NCBI RefSeq assembly: GCF_036588685.1
Contig: NC_086378.1
Coordinates: forward strand, 81,299,127 to 81,363,126
DNA from: Mytilus trossulus
Lineage: Eukaryota; Mollusca; Bivalvia; Mytilida; Mytilidae
Reading direction: 5' to 3'
DNA: 64,000 nt
Every line of letters begins with the position of its first letter. Position 1 is the stretch's first letter. The translations under genes were made by a program, and so were the position numbers. Under the pieces are notes generated by a model. The model saw only the letters and a list, made by a program, of their open reading frames with translations, had not been told where the DNA came from and searched no databases. Positions 35,801 to 45,291 of the stretch are shown piece after piece.

Positions 35801-38800
35801 ATAAAGATTATACCAAATGCTTTTGAATCCCTAGCCACTAGCTAGATACCAATTTGTCAGTCACCTTCTGTGCTGAGTTTGACAGTTCATATACACACAA
35901 CTTTAGTGCAGTGAGTTGAACATTTGTTCTATCCTGTTCATTCATGTGTCAAGCAGTTTATTGATAATATGTTCTTAATATAAAAAAGAAGATGTGGCAT
36001 GATTGCCAATGATACAACTCTCCACAAGAGACCAAAAGGGAGCGTAGCTATAATCCAACAACCCTAAATTCCGACAGTCCAGTAGTCCGACAGTCCGATA
36101 GTCCGACGGTCCGATATTCTGACAGTCCAATAATCCGACAGTCGGATGGTCTGACACGAAGCTCTTCTGCTGAGAGTAGGGGGCTTGATCATTTGCTGCA
36201 AAGGATATGGATATCGTCCTATATAAATTAAATACATTTTTGTAACTTCATTTGGTTGTAAAAGCGTTTACCGAAGTACATTTTGTATGAAGCGCGGAAT
36301 CTTTGCTCTCATCCCATATATATAGTATTAGGTCATTAACACACCATGTAACTAATAATATTGAAGGATATTATATGTCTCTGACGGATGTTTTGACGAT
36401 CTAGACTGCCTATACAAATCATGCACGGTTGGTAAAATGCTTTTACTTATGTTTGAAGTTCTAATCAACCTTGTCTGGCTATACAGTCCATACACGGTCC
36501 GTTTCCAATGTTCAACAAGTAGAAGTTTTTACCGACCTTGACTTTCTATGTAGTATGATATTAGAATATAATAAAAAGAAATAAAGCTAAATAAGTAAAG
36601 GATGTATTACAGATGAAAAAAGTCATTTTCAAATATTTTTATTTGTTAATTGTTCCAGAGACATATAATACATTTTTTTATATGTCTCTGATTGTTCTAA
36701 GGTATAAAAATCATGAGTGAAAGTATTATTATGCCCCATATATGGTTTTATGTTTTCTGGTCTGTGCGTCTGGTCGTTGTACCGTCCATTCGTCCGTCCC
36801 GCTTCAAGTTAAAGTGTTGGTTAAAAGTTTAGTCAAGGTAGTTTTTGATGAAGATAGAACCCAATCAACTCGAAACTTAGGAAACATGTTCTTTATGATA
36901 GCCTATTAGGATATTCATAAATTTAATGCTAAATTAGCCTATTTTACCCTATTTTCAAGGTCCACTGAACATAGAAAATGATAGTGCGGATGGGGCATCC
37001 GTGTACTTGGGACACATTCATGTTCTGATATGTTTTTGCATTCATTTTTTTCTAGATTTAGTCTTTTTAAAATAAAAAAAAAACATAAGGTAAAGGTGAA
37101 ATGACTCAAATTAATATTTTTTTGAAAAATGTAAAAGACACAATTATTAACGACATGAAGCATAGGTAATGACTGTTAATGAACAGTGTGTGTGTTTGAC
37201 ACCAAAGCTGTCAAGTGAAGCCATGCACTAAAAAGGGATCAGGTAATTTGAGATTACCTAGGTAGTTGAACTCCTTGTCCAAGGAGTATTACAAATTTAC
37301 CGACATTGCAATCATTTATGAAATCAGTCTGAAGGCTTTGAATCTAGTGGTATCGTGTCATTTTCAGAATTCCCAGGTTATTTTTTTTTCTCAGTCCATA
37401 CCCACAGGATACAGGTCAGTTTACAGGTACGAAGACATCTTACTGATCGATTTGACACATGATTTTTTTGTGTAAAAAAAATAAATTACAATCGTTCCAT
37501 GTCTTTATAGGCATGTTTTTCAGAGACAATTGACTGTGAGTCGGACTATCGGGCTGTCGGATTAAAGGACTGTCGGACTATTGGTCTGTCGGTTTATAGG
37601 ACTGTCGGATTATGGGTCTGACCCCGACCAAAATGACACAAGATTAACAACTGAACAAAGCCCATACCGCTTGTCAGCTATAAAAGGCCCAGAAATGACA
37701 ATGCTAAACAATTCAAATGACAAAAACTAATTGTTCACACTTCAAAATTATGTGGCAAACAATGTAAACATTAAATGCCTCTGTGTGAAAGGATTTTTTT
37801 TCAAGAATGGGGCTTCATGTTACATACATTCAGACAATATTTAATTCAATCCCCTTATGAAGAAAATTGTTGAATGATGCTCTGAAAAAGTTTAATTCTA
37901 TACTAGATATCCATCCCTAAAGAAAAAAACAACAACAACTATATAACTATGATGCCTTCATATTCAGCACTGAGTTTGTTTAAATACATGTATATAATAC
38001 ATTTTTTTTTTTTTACAGTGGTGAGTCTGCATTCAAAACCATGAACACTTCATTTGGTTGGGCAAAGAGACCAATGATGCACAGAATAGGAGATATCAAA
38101 GATGATTTACCAGTAACCTTCATTTATGGTTCAAGGTCATGGGTAGACAGTAATACTGGATTTCATGCTAAATACTTACGCCATGAGAGTTATGTAGATG
38201 TACAGGTAAATTTGTAGATGTAGTTACCTGACTTGAGATAAGAACTATATGAATAAATGTACTATGCACTCAGCGGAATCAGATTACACTCACCACTTAA
38301 AGAAGTGACGATTCCAAAACACCCTTCAAATATATCCTAGTGAGAAATTTGAGATCATACACATTATATGATTTTCTTAAGCAAATGAACAATTGAAATA
38401 GATTAATGCTTCATATCGTGTAAAGTAAAAATGCTGCAATTGAATTTTTGTCATGCGAGCATTTTGTCAGTTTCGTGAAATTTTTATTATATAGATAAAC
38501 TAATGAATTACACTTATTAACATGTTTATTAGTACTTATTAGACATATTCATTTGTAAAACTCTGTGTGATTAATTTTTTTTGGTGGAGGATGGGAATTT
38601 GAATTGAAAATATTTTTGAAAAACACTGTAAAGTTTATAAATTGCAAAAAATATGAGATGAACTTATCAACTGTTTGATTTCAGGTTGTACGAGGTGCTG
38701 GACATCATGTATATGCCGACAGACCTGAACCTTTTAACTTCCTAGTCCAAAGAATCTGTGATGCTGCTGATAAAGACGATGTACCTCCTATTCGTACAAG

Positions 38801-38876
38801 TCGTACTTCAATAAACTTAACCAAAGAACAGTCCAGCCCAGACATTACATTAGATGCTGTTAATAGTCAGTTATGA
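29836..38876 (+). CDS. ABHD4/ABHD5-type alpha/beta hydrolase, plus copy
   Basis: Six exons: 29836-29873, 31497-31585, 32345-32869, 33780-33891, 38019-38205 and 38685-38876 (stop TGA). They give 380 aa. Start ATG at 29836 (MDREVVTADNSK) splices in frame to a Trp-rich segment with W16, W22 and W25 (SWMSPSTWITWVPSS), which matches the position of the tryptophan lipid-droplet anchor of ABHD5. Then come HGMGGGIGLW (81-90), nucleophile elbow GHSLGA with Ser152, YGSRSWVD with Asp298, and GHHVYAD with His324 and the HX4D pair to Asp329. The expected role is a lipase or acyltransferase-type phospholipid and neutral lipid enzyme, or lipase co-activator, at lipid droplets or ER. It combines an ABHD5-like N-terminus with an ABHD4-like active serine, as expected for a pre-duplication invertebrate form. 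A longer frame open upstream of exon 3 (from 32146) is intronic. The 38019 intron contains a 1.6-kb transposon. Confidence 0.92.
30960..31125 (+). repeat. Interspersed repeat, family A
   Basis: Good copy in intron 1 of the plus-strand hydrolase, with 'gctgactatgtggtatgggc' and 'gtctcattggcaatcatgcc'. Confidence 0.75.
31335..31425 (-). repeat. Interspersed repeat, family C
   Basis: Minus-oriented copy: 'gggaaatgtgtcaaagagac' and 'gctgaaggccaccgatgggt'. Confidence 0.65.
31740..31840 (-). repeat. Family A fragment
   Basis: Starts 'agaagatgtggtatcattgc' and runs to 'ggcgtccttcagctggcctc'; inverted copy in intron 2. Confidence 0.6.
34665..34965. repeat. 'ggtggattcatt...ccacgaaa' repeat
   Basis: Contains 'gtggattaaggaaaattata', 'gtggattaagaaaacatata' and, inverted near its end, 'caacaaaatccacgaaaatc'. 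A related stretch lies at 40090-40310 ('gtggattaaggaaaacctgt' to 'cccacgaaaaatactaaatc'). This is probably a decayed inverted-repeat element in two copies. Confidence 0.45.
35445..35560 (-). repeat. Family A fragment
   Basis: Inverted copy with 'gaaaatgtggtatgattgcc' and 'gtaagaccatcaataatgag'. Confidence 0.6.
36656..36690. repeat. Palindrome 'cagagacatata...tatatgtctctg'
   Basis: 12-bp arms around an 11-base centre. The same arms occur nearly fused at 42095-42117 and 56074-56098. Confidence 0.7.
36730..37020 (-). repeat. Interspersed repeat, family B (inverted)
   Basis: Minus orientation: 'tatgccccatatatgg', 'cgtccattcgtccgtcccgc' and 'gtgcggatggggcatccgtg'. Confidence 0.7.
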
Positions 38877-39915
38877 TGATAAATTGTTTTAAATATTTAA
38901 TTTATTTAGATTGAAACATGCACAACAATGCAAAATTAGAGTTACAGTTATTGATGTCTATGGTAATTATTATACTACACTCAGGACTTTAAAAGTTGTT
39001 AGTATTTATAGAATAACTAATCTTAGAATTCAAATAGAGAAAAATATTCAACGAGTGAGCAAAGAACACAATAATTCACTTATTTGTGCATGAGTTAATC
39101 ATCAGTGTTGATCCAACAAGAGTTGAATATTTTTTTATATTTGAGTTCTTTGATGGGTTAATCTTTTTATTACATTTACAAATTTTCATTAAATTGATGT
39201 AAAAAATGCATTAGTAATTTGTTTTGATCGACTTAACTGACGTCTTGACAACGCCTTTTGTTGCATGTTAAATTGACAATTTTTATATAACTGGGAAATC
39301 AATGTAATTAATTGCAACCAATGTATTAATAACATTTATATTGATTTTGACATTTCAATGAATATTTTCATACAGAATCTATACTGGCTCAACTCAAATA
39401 TGAAGATGAATTTTTTTTTTATTTTTTGCTTTTAATTAGTCTTAAAGTCTGTTGTTTTCAGTGGAAAAAAAGAGATAAATATTAAAGATTGAATTAAAAC
39501 TCATCTTAGCTGATCAGAATGAGATCATTACTGCTCAGTGGCGCATCCACTCGGGTTCATATTTCTGACATTTTGCTTGATGAGATACCTAGTTTAAACC
39601 CTTCTGTAAGGGAGGGATGTAAATGTAGTTGTGTAGTAGGTGTAACTGTAATAAAGAGCTTAGTTTGGTTTATCAACTCTTTAATAATTGATTTTCACAT
39701 CCATCCAAGCCCAATTTTAACCATCTTCGCTAGCCAAGGGTAATGATCCACTTCCCCTCACTTCACATGCAAAGAAGTATTTTAACCAGGGGGCAGAGAT
39801 TTGTTTTGTGATGTGTATCTGACAATTATTTGACAGATTGTAGATATTATTTATTTTTTACTATATAAAAATAGTGTTCACCATTCAATACTGTATGTGA
39901 TATCATTAACCATTT

Positions 39916-39945
39916 TCATCATCATCATCATCATCATCATCTCAT
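39916..39945. repeat. (tca)n microsatellite
   Basis: About nine uninterrupted tca units in the 3' flank of the plus-strand hydrolase. Confidence 0.85.
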
Positions 39946-40747
39946 GCACTACAGAATATGTGTTTTACCCATTTCTGCCTCTTTATTTACTTATATTGAT
40001 ATATTGCTGAAAATTGTGATTTGTAAAGTGAGTACACATTTTTTTTATTCTTTGGTTTGTAAAAGTATAAAGTAATAGATTTTATAAATTGTGGATACTT
40101 TTATTTTTGTTGCCACCAAATTTGTGGATTAAGGAAAACCTGTATTTTCATGGATATTTGCACTGTATTTCCTGGTTGTAACAAATTCTCCATACAACCT
40201 AAAGCCTACAGGAAATTCAGCTTTCCTTTAACACTTAAATTAATTGTAAACCTTAATCCATAAAATTCACAAGATTTGTAATCCCACGAAAAATACTAAA
40301 TCCATTGTCATCAAATGCATGTATATATTTGCACTTCACAATTGAGTAATATAAAACCAAGTTCACTGAATAAAAACTGCTATTTCTATTATTATTGTAA
40401 TATGATACATTGCTTTATTTACGAGCATATTGTTATTTTTGTGTTATTTTATGGAGATATTCATCATTAAAGTACCTATCATTAGGAAGATACTTTATCA
40501 TGCGTTCTAGCATTTTAGATAGATGTCACTAAGAAAATGTAGGTGTATTGGTCATACATGTACATGTATATTGAATAATTAGTATATGACCTCTTAAAAT
40601 GGAACAATTCAGGAAAGATATACATGTATTCCTATATTGTTCTGATGCATTGCTTGTCAATAGACTTAAAATCATTTAATTGACTTCACATTTTAGAATA
40701 TATTGTATTCTACTGAAAACTGGCATAGTTCATTCTCCTTATTTTAG

Positions 40748-40827
40748 AATCCTCTCCCCTGGCCCAAGACCCAATAGAAGAAGCTTTAGCAAAAATGCCG
40801 CTTTTCAATCATCGTAGTAGTAAATGA
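40748..40827 (+). other. Possible alternative last exon of plus-strand hydrolase
   Basis: After a good acceptor ('cattctccttattttag') a phase-1 frame reads SSPLAQDPIEEALAKMPLFN then HRSSK and stops at TGA 40825-40827. Polyadenylation-like AATAAA follows at about 40975. A weak donor A|GTCAGT at 38865/38866, just before the normal stop codon, would join it in frame and add a different C-terminal tail. It may also belong to an unrelated gene or be chance. Confidence 0.35.
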
Positions 40828-41292
40828 ACCAAAGACTGATAAGATTCTTTCTTAATACAATTTGATTTAATAGTAATTGTCATGTAATTTTTAAACATTT
40901 TATAAACATTTATGCATTTTAAAAATTGTCCTGATGAAGCCTGCCTTGCAAGCAAAAATGTAGACCATAGCAAATAAAATTGCAGACCATTTGAAGTGTT
41001 GTTGAACTTGTCAATTTGGAGTATTATTTATGCATTTTGTCATGTATTTTGTTAATATATTCATCTGTGATTCATTCATTGATATTTCCACCATGACCAT
41101 GATGACAAAGATATTTTATGATGAATAAAAATGTTGAAGATATAATTTATTATTTATTATTTCAATAAATTATCAATACACCCTTTTTAAAAGGCCCAAT
41201 TATTAAAATGAAAAACTTTCCAATAAGTCTATTAAAGTTGGTTGGACTAACATTAACAGCATTTAGATAACATACTAAAGATTCAGTTAATG

Positions 41293-41332
41293 CAAGGATT
41301 TGTATAGTGAAAATCCACTATACAAATCCTTG
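41293..41332. repeat. Perfect 17-bp stem, 6-base loop
   Basis: caaggatttgtatagtg, aaaatc, then its exact complement. It lies about 2.4 kb past the plus-strand hydrolase. It could be a fused terminal repeat or a processed hairpin RNA. Confidence 0.7.
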
Positions 41333-42094
41333 GTTTATGTAAATACTCTACTGTAAACCAACAATTTGTTAAACAGTGAGTGATTTATAAATATCTGCAA
41401 ACATGAGTAAGTCTACAGTATTAGAACTATTTTCTATACTCTATGTTTGATTTAATTGTTTTTTTTAAGTTTCAACATAAAAGACCCTTATAAATCTTGT
41501 CTTAATTTGTTTAGGAAAAATAGGAAATATAAGTATATTGCAGAAAATAAATAGATGGTAAACATTATGGTCACTGTTTTTTAAAAGGGTAAATTGGGTA
41601 TTAAGTCAAACATTTTTATTTTGTAAATATGTTTGACCATCTTTTAAAAAAATATCGTGTTTATTTCATTTATAATACCTCAAATTATGGTTTATAGATT
41701 TGTACACACAATAAATATGTGTGAATTTCTCAGGATCAACTTTTATTTGATATAAAATGCGACAGTAGTATAACGCTGTTTGAAAGTCATAAATTGATTG
41801 AGAAAAAAATAAAACTGAGGAAAACACATAAGCTATAAGAGGAAAACAACGAAACAACAGAAACACTGAAGTGCAAAAAAAAATCACCAACAAACGACAA
41901 TGCAATACACACAGAAACAAACTTTAAGTTTGTCTTCTACATAAAACAAATTAAAATTGATTGTATCAGAAAGATCGAAAGTGCTTAAAACGATATTTTT
42001 TAGCAGTTCAGAAAACCACTTGCATCTATAATAGAGGTGTAGTAGACAGCAAAAATGCAAAAAGGAAAAAAACAAATCAATGATGTATTATACC

Positions 42095-42117
42095 AGAGAC
42101 ATATAATACATGTCTCT
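42095..42117. repeat. Palindrome 'agagacatata...tgtctct'
   Basis: A 23-bp near-palindrome of the same arms as at 36656, here with almost no spacer. Confidence 0.7.
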
Positions 42118-42149
42118 AATTATACTGTATTAAAGCAAGTGTTTAAAGT

Positions 42150-42530
42150 GATTGAAAGCTATTTTTGGGGTAAAGATTGCATAAAATGCAATCAAAACCT
42201 TATGCTTCTGACTTGATATCTAAATCTTACAAGGCTTATCACAACCTTTTTAGTACACAAAATGTAGAGCATTGATCATAACATTCTATTCATCCTATCC
42301 ATGAACATTTACAGAAATTTATCAATGTAAACATCTGCTAAGATATTCAAGTCACTAAACGATGTTACACCTTTCAAGAAAATTTCATAACTTTTGCAGA
42401 GTGTAGGAATCTAATATATGTTCTTAAAATATAAATTATGTCATTGTCAATCATCAAAAATTGGAGTTATCTCCCATTGTCCAGATATAATGCTTTATTG
42501 ACAATGCACTATTTAATTATATACTTCCCA
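42150..42530 (+). repeat. Interspersed repeat, family E
   Basis: Shares ordered blocks with 55375-55650: 'aaatgcaatcaaaacctt', 'ctgacttgatatc', 'cattgatcataacattctat', 'aaatttatcaatgtaa' and 'ttggagttatct'. Non-coding. Confidence 0.65.
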
Positions 42531-43019
42531 CTGATAAATTAAGTCAATATTTTACGTCAGTGCTTTCAAGCACCTTGACTACATTTATATTGTACTAATA
42601 AAAATTCGTTTCCAATGCATGGGTGAAGGTTGTATGTTGACCTGTGTACGTAATTGTTCATATCCATGTCCTTTGGTCTGTCTTTGGTGGATATAATGGT
42701 CTCAGCATACCGCATCCTACTAGGTCCAGGTGGTGTGGTTGCAAAGTTTGAATCTTAAATTCAATAAGAAATGTTTTATAGAATAGTCTACATCTACAAA
42801 TACATTCAAAGCTCATTTTAATGCCATCTCTATAATAACACATGTCTTTATTTTTTGATATTTTTTTCCTGAACTACAGAGGCGAATTTGGATGTCTGGT
42901 TAAGGTACAAACCTCATTATCTCTCAAAATCATCAGTTCCATCATGTTATGTTATTGAAGCGTTTTGTCTGAATTTAAAAGCTACTATATAACAGGATAA
43001 ACATATGACAAAAGTGATA

Positions 43020-43380
43020 CAAAGCTTAGGATCTCTATGCCACTGCTGGTGGACGTTTCGTCCCCGATGGTATCACCAGCCCAGTAGTCAGCATTTCGGT
43101 GTTGACATGAATATCAATTATATGGTCATTTTTATTTGCTGTTTACAAAATTATGAATTATTCGAAAAACTAAGGATGTTCTTATTCCAGACATTACCTT
43201 AGTCGTATTTGGCATAACTTTTTGGGAATGTGGGGTCCGCAATTCTCTTCAACTTTGTACTTGTTTAGCTTTATCTCTATTTTGATGTGAGCGTCACTGA
43301 TAAGTCTTGTGTAGACGAAACGCGCGTATAGAGTTTTAATTATAAGTCTGGTGCCTTTGATAACTACTGACCATAGCGAT
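43020..43380 (+). repeat. Hammerhead-bearing repeat, family D
   Basis: Ordered blocks: 'ccactgctggtggacgtttc', 'gtccccgatggtatcaccag', 'cccagtagtcagcatttcgg', 'gttgacatgaatatcaatta', 'gtcgtatttggcataacttt', 'cttcaactttgtacttgttt', then the hammerhead motif. The first block also occurs in the 5' leader of the Naiad element (56846-56900), linking the two as Penelope-related sequence. Confidence 0.7.
43289..43336 (+). ncRNA. Degenerate hammerhead ribozyme motif
   Basis: GAGCGUCA, core CUGAUAA (one change from CUGAUGA), stem-loop II GUCU-UGUGU-AGAC, GAAA, then CGCGCGUA in place of a GUC cleavage triplet. The downstream strand UAGAG no longer pairs with stem I. The fold is recognisable but the site is probably dead. 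Confidence 0.5.
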
Positions 43381-43519
43381 TTTCCCGCATCAATAATTTT
43401 TAGGAAAATGCCGACTGTAATATCTTCCGCTTGACATGATATTATGGTGTTTAATCATATTGACAATGTGCGAATGCCTTGAAGATCGAATAAATTAAAG
43501 CATTTTAATACTTCTAAAT

Positions 43520-44749
43520 TGAGGAGCTAGTAATGCATGAATGAATCTTTATTGCATTAGCAACAACATTGCTTTAGCATCATACAAGGTATATACATAT
43601 ATGACAAAAATATGACAGAATACAGAGAACAATTAAATAAATTAAATAATGCAGAGAAAACTTATAATAATATGAATAACATATTTATAAACTGATAATT
43701 TGCAATCTTAGTTTCCATGCAGCTTTAAGATAATTACATAGTTTTCAGTTTAGTTAAGTAATGAAATGAATGGGGCGGACCTGCCTTTGCCAATCTCCGA
43801 GATATACAGATTGAATTACATTACCAGACATGTTGTGATCACTTGTTTTATAAAGGTTCAATTAAATTCGATATCAAACTTTAAAACCCTACCACATAGA
43901 AAGTTTTATATTCCCAATAATTGCCATATGTCTGCCGAAGAATGAACTGCAACACAGTGTTTGACTGCTTCATTCAGTAACTAAGTAAACATGTATACAA
44001 CACTGAAAGCGTGCAAAGGTGATATATATACAACATAATACGAAAATCGACAATAACCGAGTTATGCCCCCACAATTACCCTTAAAGTCTTGATTTCCCA
44101 GTGAAGGCATAACAAAAATATATACAAAGTTACAATTTCAATTGATAATACAAAGCAGCTCCGGTTTTTATGTTTGATCTTTTAGGTTTCCATATGATGT
44201 GAATTTCTCGATTTTAAGCAAACATATGCTATGATGCTGTATAGTCTGTGTAACATTTCATTATTATATAAGTAGTTGGAATGAACAATTATTCGACAGA
44301 ATGAGATGTTTTTTTCAACATAACTCACGCTTAGAAAAGGACAACCCTAAATGCTACTTAATTTTCGAATCCGACGCATATATCTACGCCAAGGACGGCC
44401 GGTAGTGGTCGCGGGTAAGGGATTTTGTCCACATTCTTAGTCAAAAAGAAACATGGCCGTATAGTAATTTTTATAACGGGACCCTTTATTCAACTTATTA
44501 AACTGAGAAGTAAAGTTTTGTTAGTCCGTAGACTCTACAGATATTGTTGACTGACTTTGAATTTCGGGCTCTAAATTGTGGGTTAGATTTCATATTTCAT
44601 TCAGCAACACTTATACAAGAAAAAATATTCTTGTACAAATTGAATCAATGTCCTGAAAATATACCATTTAATTAATCAAAAGACAATTAAAGTACCGTGA
44701 CATGTTAACAGTATCTAAAGGCAGTCAGTTTTAACTGAATGAAAGGATT
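43520..44749. other. Intergenic, no gene seen
   Basis: Near 43537 'atgcatgaatgaatctttat' looks like the inverted 3' end of a retroposon. Otherwise I see no exon or repeat structure here. Confidence 0.25.
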
Positions 44750-44920
44750 CAGGGGCGGATCCAGCCATTAAAAAAAAAGGGGGGATTTCAAAATTCAAAA
44801 ACTCTGGACAAAAAGGGGGTTTCCAACTATCTGTCTCCATTCAAATGTATTGATCGGCGAAAATAAAGAGGGGTTTCCAACCCCCAGAACACCCAATCCC
44901 CTTGATCCAGCCAATTGAAT
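44750..44920. mobile_element. Short 'caggggcggatccagcc' MITE
   Basis: Begins 'caggggcggatccagcc' with an A-run and 'ggggggatttc'. It contains 'gtctccattcaaatgtattg' and 'gatcggcgaaaa' and ends 'ccccttgatccagcc'. It resembles the 118-bp element at 61156. Confidence 0.5.
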
Positions 44921-45291
44921 ATACCACATTATTAACAAAAATCGCTAAAATGAAGGAGATGAACAGAACATAATTTTTGAATGGTGAAAAATTAATTGAT
45001 TATAAAAGCATATGAGGATATAGTTTTTTTATAGGCCATATTATTTATCTTTAAAAAATAAAGCTTATTTGATGACAATAATTTTTTTCTTAATATATAT
45101 TTAAATGATTTTTTATTTTATACATCGTCTATTACAGAATTCAGTATTCAAGAAGATAACTTGATTAGTATATTTTCCAAAGTTATCCTTATCACCCCGT
45201 AAAAAAATAACTTCTTTTTTCCGGAGAATGTCCCTATTACATTTTAATTTTACTTTTACATCGTTGTAAGGGAAGCAACTCCACAGATACA

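Larger units (their letters stand above)
36038..37625. mobile_element. hAT-like element with 8-bp target duplication
   Basis: Flanked by GACCAAAA on both sides (36030-36037, 37626-37633). Ends are 'gggagcgtagctataatcc' and the complement of 'ggggtcagacccataatcc', followed inward by about 100 bp of degenerate 'agtccgacagtccgat' repeats on the left and their inverse on the right. No transposase is readable. Inside lie an inverted family B copy (36730-37020) and a short palindrome (36656-36690). It lies in intron 4 of the plus-strand hydrolase. An 8-bp duplication fits the hAT superfamily. Confidence 0.8.
35985..37740 (-). repeat. Family A copy split by a transposon
   Basis: The inverted family A unit begins at 35985 ('agaagatgtggcatgattgc'), is interrupted after 'gagaccaaaa' at 36037, and resumes at 37626 with 'gaccaaaatgacaca' through 'gcccataccgcttgtcagct' to about 37740. 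The repeated GACCAAAA is the target duplication of the inserted element. Confidence 0.8.
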
